5,010 nt of DNA from DATAES01 sp036493595 (GTDB taxonomy: Bacteria; Actinomycetota; Acidimicrobiia; Acidimicrobiales; JACDCH01): positions 1 through 5,010 of the forward strand of contig DASXPN010000038.1 in assembly GCA_036493595.1 (NCBI GenBank), written 5' to 3'. The position numbers and the translations under genes are program-made. Shown in pieces: positions 1-5,010 of this stretch (position 1 is the first letter of the stretch; every line of letters begins with the position of its first letter). Below the pieces are notes generated by a model that was not told the origin of the DNA, searched no databases, and saw only the letters and a list, made by a program, of their open reading frames with translations.

Positions 1-894
1 GTACGGGATACTGAGCGTCCCGGCGATCTCGCGGGCCATCGTGAGGATCCGTCGTAGCTGTTCCGCCTGCTGCTCGACGAGATCGCTCCGCGACGCGGCC
101 TCCTCGCGCGCACGCACGAGCGCCTCCCCCATCGTGTTGACACTGGCGGCGATGCGGCGGAACTCGGTCGGTCCTGTCGTGTCGACACGGGCGCCGAGGT
201 CACCGCTGGCGATACGTTCGGTCGCGGCGACGATGTCGTCGACCGGCGCGACGAGCATCTTGCGCAGTGACCGGCGTTGCCGCTCCATCACCACGACGAG
301 ACCAAGCGCGACCAGCAGGATGGTGCCGAGCCCGAGGGCCAACACTTGGTCCTCGCGAGTTTGGACGCTCTCCCGTCTGCCATCGAGCAGCGAGTCCAGC
401 CGCTGCTCGCTGACGCGGTACTGATCGAACAGGTTCTTGCCCTGCACGAGAAAGGCGCGCAGATCGTCAGGGTTGGTCGGCGACTGGTTGTTGACGACCA
501 CGATCGCCCATTGCGAGATCCACGCCTGCTGCGTCACCCGCATCTCGAGCACGAGAGGTGCAGCCGCCGAGACGCTGCCGACGCGTCTGGTCACCGTGTC
601 GTTCGCCGCCGCCAACGCGTCGACACCCTGCTGGTACGGCTGCAAGAAGACCGAGTCGTGGAGGATCAGGTACGCGCGCAAGCCAGTCTCCTGATCGGTC
701 ATCGCTTGGTGCGCCTGCTGCACCGCGCGGTCGCCTTCCGCGTAACGCACGTCGTCCGGTCGCAGTGACCCGACGACGTAGATCAACAAGGCGGCGATCA
801 CGATGATCAGCAAGCCCATCGCGACGCTGATGAATCGAAAGGCGTGCCCCAACCTGTCGACCACACTGTCGCTGTCCGGCGCGCGGTCGTTCAT
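1..894 (-). CDS. CHASE3-HAMP membrane sensor protein, N-terminal part (cut by left edge)
   Basis: This gene has no stop codon in the window, so only its first 298 residues are visible. A short polar N-terminus is followed by a membrane helix at about residues 21-42. Residues 45-180 form a helical extracytoplasmic domain with the CHASE3 signature DQETGLRAYL at 68-77. A second membrane helix spans about 185-203, then comes a HAMP linker at about 204-258 (APVDDI at 216, ASGDLGARV at 229). A charged, Gln/Glu-rich probable coiled coil follows, ending in LTMAREIAGTLSIPY, which resembles the entry into a GAF domain. CHASE3 and HAMP proteins sense outside signals and pass them to a cytoplasmic output: histidine kinase, diguanylate cyclase, chemoreceptor or SpoIIE-like phosphatase. 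Which one applies cannot be decided here. The start is uncertain: ATG at 894 has no clear ribosome site, and an in-frame GTG at 921 would add nine residues (SDEVELGT after Met). The frame is closed upstream by TAG at 925-927. Confidence 0.85.
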   Translation of the reverse strand, partial: MNDRAPDSDSVVDRLGHAFRFISVAMGLLIIVIAALLIYVVGSLRPDDVRYAEGDRAVQQAHQAMTDQETGLRAYLILHDSVFLQPYQQGVDALAAANDTVTRRVGSVSAAAPLVLEMRVTQQAWISQWAIVVVNNQSPTNPDDLRAFLVQGKNLFDQYRVSEQRLDSLLDGRRESVQTREDQVLALGLGTILLVALGLVVVMERQRRSLRKMLVAPVDDIVAATERIASGDLGARVDTTGPTEFRRIAASVNTMGEALVRAREEAASRSDLVEQQAEQLRRILTMAREIAGTLSIPY

Positions 895-939
895 GGTGCC
901 GAGTTCGACTTCGTCGGACACGGCCTACTGCAACATCCC

Positions 940-967
940 TGCATAGCGAGCGCCGACGCTAGGCCAA
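940..967 (-). promoter_or_regulatory. Weak candidate promoter for the CHASE3-HAMP sensor gene
   Basis: On the minus strand a -35-like TTGGCC (plus 962-967) is followed after 16 bases by a -10-like TATGCA (plus 940-945). It sits just upstream of the GTG 921 / ATG 894 starts. Matches to the sigma-70 type consensus are only 4/6 and 3/6, so this is a position-supported guess. The long gap to the MMPL stop makes a separate promoter for the sensor reasonable. Confidence 0.15.
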
Positions 968-1019
968 CGACTTCCCCCCTTGCGGCAATACGCTCCGCGC
1001 ACAGCATCTCTCAACTCTC

Positions 1020-1058
1020 GGCGTGCATCGCCCGCACGGCTGGTAGGCAACGCACGCC
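1020..1058 (-). terminator. Strong hairpin downstream of the MMPL gene, possible terminator or 3' stabiliser
   Basis: Read on the minus strand, the left arm GGCGTGCGTTGCC (plus 1046-1058) can pair along all 13 positions with the right arm GGCGATGCACGCC (plus 1020-1032), using two G-U pairs, around a 13-base loop. The plus-strand transcript of the same DNA would have two A-C mismatches at those positions, so the structure fits minus-strand RNA best. It lies 57 bases beyond the MMPL stop codon and about 100-125 bases before the possible sensor starts. No T-run follows, so it is not a textbook intrinsic terminator. Stems without U-tails have been proposed as terminators in GC-rich actinobacteria. 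A 5' leader structure for the sensor gene, or an mRNA-stabilising stem, is also possible. Confidence 0.4.
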
Positions 1059-1114
1059 GAAACGAAGGAACCGGGCGCGTCCGAAAAGGGAGATTGCGTC
1101 CGGGAGGGACAAGG

Positions 1115-3274
1115 TCAATCGGCGGGAGCGGGCGCGCCTTCGGGGACACCTTCGACTTGGAGCCGGGGCAGCCAGCCGAGACGGCGCGGGAGCCACCAGT
1201 TGCGGTCACCGAGCAACTCCATCGTCGCCGGCACGAGCACCAGCCGGACGACGGTGGCATCGATGAATACCGCCACCGCGAGACCCATGCCGATCAGCTT
1301 GAGCACGCGCAGGTCCGAGAGCACGAAGCTGCCGAAGACGCAGATCATGATCGCCGCGGCGGCAGTGATCAGACGGGCGGTGTGCGCCAAGCCGTACGAG
1401 ACGGCCTCGGAATTGTCGTGCGAGATCGTGTACTCCTCACGAATGCGGCTCAGCAGGAACACCTCGTAGTCCATCGACAAGCCGAACACGACGGCGAACA
1501 ACATCATCGGCGCCCATGACTCGATCGGGCCCGCCTTGCCGAGGCCGATCACGTCCTTCGCCCATCCCCATTGGAAGATGGCGATGGTCACGCCGTAGGC
1601 CGCGCCGATCGACAGCAGGTTCATGATCACGGCCTTGAGGGGCACGAGCAGCGATCGGAACACGATGAGCAACAGCAGGAAGCTCAGTGTGAGCACCGCA
1701 AGGAGGAACCACGGCAAGCGAGCGCCGAGCTTGTCCGCCAAGTCGATGCCGATCGCCGTCTCGCCGCCGACGTGTACGTCGAGGGTGCTGCCCGCCATCG
1801 TGCTCGGGATCACCTCTTCGCGCAGGCGGTGGACGAGCGCGGTCGTGCTTGCATCCTGCGGCGCACCATCCGCGTTCACCGAGATGAGTGCGGCCTTGCC
1901 GTTCGGGGAGATGATCACCGGGCTGCGATCACGAACCCCGGGCGTGGCGGAGATCGCCGTCGCGAGCGCGTCCATGGCCTGCGCCTTCGACGGATCGGGC
2001 AGCTCGGCGACGACGAGCAGCGGACCGTTGCTGCCAGGGCCGAAACCGGTCGAGAGCAGGTCATAGGCGCGACGAGTCGTCTGGCTCGTCGGGTCGTTGC
2101 CGGCGTCGGCCGTGCCGAGGCGGAGGCTGAACACCGGCAACGCGAGCACGACGAGCACGAGCAAGCCGCCGATCGCCGCGATCCACCGCCGGCGCTGAAT
2201 CATCTGCGCCCAACGCACCCAGAAGCTCGACTCGGTCGCGCTCGACTCGTGCCGAGCCCGCGACAGCGAGAGCTTGTCGATGGCGCGCCCGACGAACCCG
2301 AGCATGCTCGTGAGCAAGGTGACCGATGCGGCCATCACGACGAGGACCGCCAGCGCGGCGCCGGTCGCGAGCCCTTGGATGAACCCGAGACCGATGACGA
2401 ACAGCCCGATCAACGAGATGACGACGGTGCAGCCCGCGAACAACACCGCGCGACCGGACGTGTCGACCGCTTCGATCACGGCATCGCGCGGCTCCCGCCC
2501 GTCGTGCAGCGCGTTGCGGTAACGGGTGACGATGAACAGCGCATAGTCGATGCCGACGCCGAGCCCGATCATCGCGGTGACTTGCGGAGCGAACGTCGGC
2601 ACGTCGATCACGTGCGCGAGGACTTGCTCGATACCGAGGCCGATCCCGATGCCCACGAGCGCGGTGAGGATCGGGAGCCCCATCGCGAGGACCGAGCCGA
2701 AGGCGACCAGCAGGATCACGACGGCGGCGAGCACGCCGATGAGCTCGCTCGCCGGCTGCGACTGATCGGTGAACATCGCGCCACCGAGCTCGACTTGGAG
2801 CTGCGGCGTGTTGGCCTTCGCCGCGAGGCCGCGCATGTGTGCGGCCTCGTCGAGGTCGACGTCGTTGGCCCCGATGTCGAACTGGATCTCCGCGTACGCG
2901 ACGTGACCGTCCTGCGACACGAGCCGCGCCGCCTGGTCGGGCGAGCGGAACGGGTCGGTCACCGCAACGACGTGCGGTTCGTGCGAGAGGTCGTCCAGCA
3001 ACGGTTGCAGTGCGTCTTGCGCGTCGACGCTCGTCGCCGACCCGTTCGGATCGTGGACCGCCCACACGACCTGACCGGTGTCACCCTTGCGCGCGAAGTC
3101 GCGACCGAGGACCGCGAATGCCCTCGAGCCGTCGGTGCCCGACAGCGAGAACGTCTTCAGCAGGCTCCCGCCGGCCACCTGGCCGAGGATCGAGAACAAC
3201 ACGACGGCGACGAGCCACGCACCCAGCACTGCGCGGCGGCGGTCATAACACCATCCGGCGAGCCGTCGAAGCAC
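1115..3274 (-). CDS. MMPL/RND-family membrane transporter, 719 aa
   Basis: This complete gene encodes a large inner-membrane transporter of the MMPL (RND superfamily) type, which uses the proton gradient to export lipids, pigments, drugs or similar molecules. The protein shows the expected internal duplication. Each half has one membrane helix (about 15-35 and 364-384), an extracytoplasmic domain of roughly 130-140 residues, then a block of five helices (about 177-330 and 520-685). The proton-relay Asp-Tyr pairs are present in both halves: GLGVGIDYALF with D243-Y244, and GLSMDYEVFLLSR with D602-Y603. The length is normal for short MMPL proteins that lack the long C-terminal tail of mycobacterial MmpL3. 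The chosen start is GTG at 3274, because GGAGGT ends six bases upstream. GTG at 3280 is in frame but lies against that site. The frame stays open to 4024, but that extension is antisense to none and simply overlaps dapB on the same strand in a shifted frame. The gene follows dapB by 50 bases, so cotranscription is likely. The substrate is unknown. Confidence 0.93.
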   Translation of the reverse strand: MLRRLAGWCYDRRRAVLGAWLVAVVLFSILGQVAGGSLLKTFSLSGTDGSRAFAVLGRDFARKGDTGQVVWAVHDPNGSATSVDAQDALQPLLDDLSHEPHVVAVTDPFRSPDQAARLVSQDGHVAYAEIQFDIGANDVDLDEAAHMRGLAAKANTPQLQVELGGAMFTDQSQPASELIGVLAAVVILLVAFGSVLAMGLPILTALVGIGIGLGIEQVLAHVIDVPTFAPQVTAMIGLGVGIDYALFIVTRYRNALHDGREPRDAVIEAVDTSGRAVLFAGCTVVISLIGLFVIGLGFIQGLATGAALAVLVVMAASVTLLTSMLGFVGRAIDKLSLSRARHESSATESSFWVRWAQMIQRRRWIAAIGGLLVLVVLALPVFSLRLGTADAGNDPTSQTTRRAYDLLSTGFGPGSNGPLLVVAELPDPSKAQAMDALATAISATPGVRDRSPVIISPNGKAALISVNADGAPQDASTTALVHRLREEVIPSTMAGSTLDVHVGGETAIGIDLADKLGARLPWFLLAVLTLSFLLLLIVFRSLLVPLKAVIMNLLSIGAAYGVTIAIFQWGWAKDVIGLGKAGPIESWAPMMLFAVVFGLSMDYEVFLLSRIREEYTISHDNSEAVSYGLAHTARLITAAAAIMICVFGSFVLSDLRVLKLIGMGLAVAVFIDATVVRLVLVPATMELLGDRNWWLPRRLGWLPRLQVEGVPEGAPAPAD

Positions 3275-3280
3275 TCTCAC

Positions 3281-3286
3281 ACCTCC
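3281..3286 (-). promoter_or_regulatory. Shine-Dalgarno site GGAGGT of the MMPL gene
   Basis: The minus strand reads GGAGGT here, a perfect anti-16S match, with six bases (GTGAGA) before the GTG at 3274. This spacing settles the start: the nearer in-frame GTG at 3280 touches the site and would be poorly placed. It is the clearest ribosome binding site in the window. Confidence 0.8.
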
Positions 3287-3290
3287 ACGT

Positions 3291-3316
3291 CCGGTGACCG
3301 TGTCTCTGGTGACCGG
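3291..3316. repeat. Imperfect inverted repeat between dapB and the MMPL gene
   Basis: The arms CCGGTGACC (3291-3299) and GGTGACCGG (3308-3316) are inverted copies that pair at 8 of 9 positions (a G-G mismatch in the centre), around an 8-base spacer. The same bases also give two direct copies of GGTGACCG at 3293-3300 and 3308-3315. The element lies 8 bases past the dapB stop and ends 4 bases before the MMPL Shine-Dalgarno site. It could be a repressor operator for the transporter, such as those bound by TetR or MarR family proteins, or an mRNA stem that tunes expression between the two genes. No T-run follows on the minus strand, so a simple terminator is less likely. Confidence 0.4.
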
Positions 3317-3324
3317 GATCGAAC

Positions 3325-4074
3325 CTACAGGTCGAGGAGCGAGTCGAGACCGATCGTGACGCCTTGTTGGTGCATGACGTTCTTCACTGCGAGCAACACG
3401 CCCGGCATGAAGCTCGAGCGGTCGGTGGTGTCGTGGCGGATGGTCAGCGTCTGGCCGGTCGTCCCCAGGATGATCTCTTGATGGGCGACCATTCCGCGCA
3501 TGCGTACGGCGTGCACGTGGATCCCCGCGGGTCCCTCGCCGCCCCGGCTGCCGGCCACGACCTCTTGCTCCGTCGGGTCCGCGCCCCAGCTGGCCTTGGC
3601 CGACGCCATTCGTTCGGCGGTCAACATCGCCGTACCCGACGGTGCGTCCCGCTTGGCGTCGTGGTGGAACTCGATGATCTCCGCCGTCTCGAAGTAGGGC
3701 GCGGCGAGCTCCGCCAACCGCATCATGAGCACGGCGCCAATGGCGAAGTTCGGCGCGATGAAGCAGTTGCTGTCCGTGAAGACCGTGGCGAAGCGCTCGA
3801 AGTCGTCGGCGCCGAGGCCCGTCGTACCGACGACGGCGTGTACGGCGTTCTCGGCCGCCCACAGGATGTTGCCGCGCGCCGCGCCGGCCTGCGTGAAGTC
3901 CACGACGACGTCGACCTTCGGCATGCGATCGGTGATGCTCACCCCGCAGACGGACTCGCCGGCATGGGCAGGGTCCACGGCGCCTGCGAGCTCGAGCTCG
4001 CTGTCCTCCGCCACCGCGCCGCACACGGTTGCTCCCATCCGGCCGCCTGCTCCGAACACGCCGACCCGCAACAC
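3325..4074 (-). CDS. dapB: 4-hydroxy-tetrahydrodipicolinate reductase (DapB), 249 aa
   Basis: DapB reduces 4-hydroxy-2,3,4,5-tetrahydrodipicolinate with NAD(P)H in the cytoplasm. This is the second step after aspartate semialdehyde enters the diaminopimelate/lysine branch, and it feeds peptidoglycan and protein synthesis. The N-terminal Rossmann fold carries GAGGRMG at residues 8-14. The hinge motifs VVGTTG (81-86) and APNFAIG (107-113) follow. The signature EFHHDAKRDAPSGTA (135-149) holds the catalytic His pair 137-138, Lys141 and the substrate-binding SGT 146-148. The C-terminal TIRHD...SFMPGVLLAV (211-230) and GLDSLLDL ending are typical of the actinobacterial form of about 245 residues. 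An acidic Asp34 after the second strand, without the Arg seen in the E. coli enzyme, suggests good use of NADH (inference). The start GTG at 4074 has TAGG nine bases upstream; TTG at 4071 is the alternative. The gene starts 10 bases after the preceding gene's stop, which suggests translational linkage. An apparent N-terminal extension to 4245 belongs to the neighbouring gene's region. Confidence 0.97.
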   Translation of the reverse strand: MLRVGVFGAGGRMGATVCGAVAEDSELELAGAVDPAHAGESVCGVSITDRMPKVDVVVDFTQAGAARGNILWAAENAVHAVVGTTGLGADDFERFATVFTDSNCFIAPNFAIGAVLMMRLAELAAPYFETAEIIEFHHDAKRDAPSGTAMLTAERMASAKASWGADPTEQEVVAGSRGGEGPAGIHVHAVRMRGMVAHQEIILGTTGQTLTIRHDTTDRSSFMPGVLLAVKNVMHQQGVTIGLDSLLDL

Positions 4075-4084
4075 GCGGGACAAC

Positions 4085-4638
4085 CTACTGAGCGCCGCCG
4101 AGCGCGGCAGCCACTTTCGCGGACCACGTGTCGTCGTGCACCACTCGCGCGACGAGCGCGGCGCGCGCCCACTTGACGACGTCGAGCGTGCGCACCGCCA
4201 GCGCCCAGCGTCCGAGCTGATCCTCGGGGAACGAGATCGCCTCACGGCGGAACGAGGTCAGCAGGAGCACCGCGTTCATGCGGTCGACGTCGTCGGTGGC
4301 GAACACGAACGTCGCGCGCGATTCCTCGCCGGTTCCCTCGACTGCCACCTTCCCGTTGACCGGTGCGAGCGCGAACGGGAAGGCAGACGCGTCGACGCTC
4401 GCCTTGATGCCGAGACGCAAGCGATCGCCTGCGAGCTGCTCGAGCACATCGAGCTGCTCGCTGCGGTCGCCGCTCCGACGGCGGCCCGCAACGCCGACCA
4501 GTACGCGCCCGCGCCGGTGCGATCGACGGCCCAACCATCCGGAGCCGAGAAGCGGGACGCGCCCGGGGGTCCGGAGTTGGGCTGCGGTTGGTTCGACGTG
4601 GTCAAGAAATAGGGCGAATGGACCGACAATCCTCCCAT
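4085..4638 (-). CDS. Unrecognised protein upstream of dapB, probably with a disrupted reading frame
   Basis: I do not recognise this family. The C-terminal part (from about 4470 down to TAG at 4085-4087) is convincing coding sequence: soluble, mixed alpha/beta, with high third-position GC and natural stretches such as APVNGKVAVEG, ATFVFATDDVDRMNAVLLL, FRREAISFPED and a Trp-rich helix TLDVVKWARAALVARVVHDDTW. Upstream of about 4470 the same frame, although open to GTG 4654, turns Arg/Gly-rich and looks like a shadow. A second minus frame instead gives a plausible N-terminus, with FSAPDGWAVDRTGAGAYW and SALRAAVGAATAAS, starting at ATG 4638. The two join naturally by a single -1 step near 4450-4475, giving about 183 residues. 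Alternatives are a short intact protein from GTG 4447 (120 aa) or from TTG 4534 (149 aa). The stop lies 10 bases before dapB, so the gene is probably in its operon. No signal peptide or membrane segment is seen. Confidence 0.6.
4625..4630 (+). promoter_or_regulatory. Candidate -10 element for leaderless expression of the gene at 4637
   Basis: GACAAT matches the TATAAT consensus at four positions and ends six bases before the ATG at 4637. Transcription would therefore begin at or next to the A of the start codon, as in leaderless actinobacterial mRNAs. This agrees with the absence of any Shine-Dalgarno sequence before that ATG. No convincing -35 element is visible 17 bases upstream. Confidence 0.3.
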
Positions 4639-5010
4639 GGGTTCGTCTGCGCACGCATCGATTCGCCAGCCGGTCACGTTCGATCCGGCGACACGGTCCC
4701 TGTGTGTAGGGACGACTTCCACGATCGTGCCGGAAGTGCCGGACAGCAACGAGGCGATGCTGCGGGGCTACCTCGCCGTCGTCGCCAAGGCGAGAGGGAA
4801 CGCGGTTGCGTCACTGACCGAGGTCCGCCAGCACGACGTCGCGGTGCTCGCCCAGTTGCTCGATCTCGACGACGTCGATCTCGAGGCTCGTTTCGTTCGG
4901 TTGTTGGGTATGACGCCGGCCATGGCCGCCGACACCCGCCGCCGCATCGCCATGCATCGGGCCGTACTCGCCGCCGCCGGCATCACCGTCGGGCTGTTGA
5001 TGATCAGCTC
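4637..5010 (+). CDS. Unrecognised protein with a likely membrane segment, N-terminal part (cut by right edge)
   Basis: The reading frame is open from ATG 4637 to the window edge (124 complete codons), and its codons are strongly G/C-ended. Residues 1-40 look extended and polar (VTFDPATRSLCVGTTSTIVPEVPDSNEA). Residues 41-108 are helical and charged, including LTEVRQHDVAVLAQLLDLDDVDLEARFVRLLGMTPAMAADTRRRIAMHR, read here in overlapping pieces. A hydrophobic stretch begins at about 109 (AVLAAAGITVGLLMIS) and continues past the edge as a probable membrane helix. The Arg-rich segment before that helix suggests that the N-terminal region is cytoplasmic. The helical region might include a helix-turn-helix, but I see no diagnostic motif. 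There is no signal peptide. The gene is divergent from the unknown gene upstream of dapB. In-frame TAG at 4610-4612 bounds the start upstream. GTG 4718 or ATG 4757 are later starts but lack better ribosome sites. Confidence 0.7.
   Translation, partial: MGSSAHASIRQPVTFDPATRSLCVGTTSTIVPEVPDSNEAMLRGYLAVVAKARGNAVASLTEVRQHDVAVLAQLLDLDDVDLEARFVRLLGMTPAMAADTRRRIAMHRAVLAAAGITVGLLMIS

Noticed and set aside
1077..1102. Seven-base direct repeat GCGTCCG at 1077-1083 and 1096-1102
   Set aside because: It is short, occurs only twice, and is expected by chance in GC-rich sequence. There is no further symmetry or promoter context.
3308..3385. tRNA-like end on the minus strand (GGTTCGATCC followed by GGTCACCA)
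   Set aside because: It resembles a T-loop and 3' end, but the T-stem pairs poorly, the rest would lie inside the dapB coding region, and no matching acceptor or anticodon arm is present.
1571..3481. A 636-codon open frame on the plus strand
   Set aside because: It is antisense to the MMPL gene and its product is a low-complexity Arg/Asp/Glu/His-rich string with no domain, typical of shadow frames in GC-rich DNA.
3275..4024. N-terminal extension of the MMPL frame up to 4024
   Set aside because: The extra 250 codons overlap dapB on the same strand in another frame and are Arg/Gly/His-rich. The GGAGGT site fixes the start at 3274.
3725..4612. A 295-codon plus-strand frame ending in GCGWFDVVKK
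   Set aside because: Its third positions are G/C-rich near the end, and 4450-4612 alone looked briefly plausible. However, most of it is antisense to dapB and to the convincing part of the upstream gene, and the product has no recognisable fold or start signal.
4276..4749. Full extent of the minus-strand frame from ATG 4749
   Set aside because: The part above 4638 is antisense to the plus-strand gene, and the part below about 4450 is Ser/Arg-rich shadow. Only about 4470-4638 is considered a possible N-terminus of the gene upstream of dapB.

Overview
The window is GC-rich with strong G/C preference at third codon positions. Its DapB is the actinobacterial type, and it carries an MMPL-type exporter and a CHASE3-HAMP sensor. 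Together these suggest a high-GC actinobacterium. I lean towards an environmental lineage such as Acidimicrobiia, but the sequence does not prove this.

Layout, left to right. Positions 1-894 hold the N-terminal 298 residues of a minus-strand membrane sensor (TM, CHASE3, TM, HAMP, start of a GAF-like domain) whose output domain lies beyond the left edge. Positions 895-1114 are non-coding and hold a strong hairpin downstream of the next gene. Positions 1115-3274 encode a complete 719-aa MMPL/RND-family transporter on the minus strand, with a perfect GGAGGT ribosome binding site. A 50-base gap containing a near-perfect inverted repeat separates it from dapB (3325-4074, minus), a complete 4-hydroxy-tetrahydrodipicolinate reductase. 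Ten bases upstream of dapB ends an unrecognised minus-strand gene (stop at 4085) whose coding frame seems to change around 4450-4475. Starting at 4637 on the plus strand is an unrecognised protein with a C-terminal membrane segment, cut by the right edge.

The unknown gene, dapB and the MMPL gene are co-directional with short gaps and look like one transcription unit. dapB makes a precursor of meso-diaminopimelate and lysine, so it serves the cell wall. MMPL proteins export lipids or small molecules to the envelope. A shared envelope theme is possible, but the MMPL substrate cannot be read from sequence. The sensor is farther away (about 200 bases) and is probably separately expressed. I found no tRNA, rRNA, CRISPR array, insertion sequence or phage gene. 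No clearly new system is present. The items most worth following are the disrupted gene upstream of dapB, the overlapping divergent start codons at 4635-4640, and the two non-coding stem structures.
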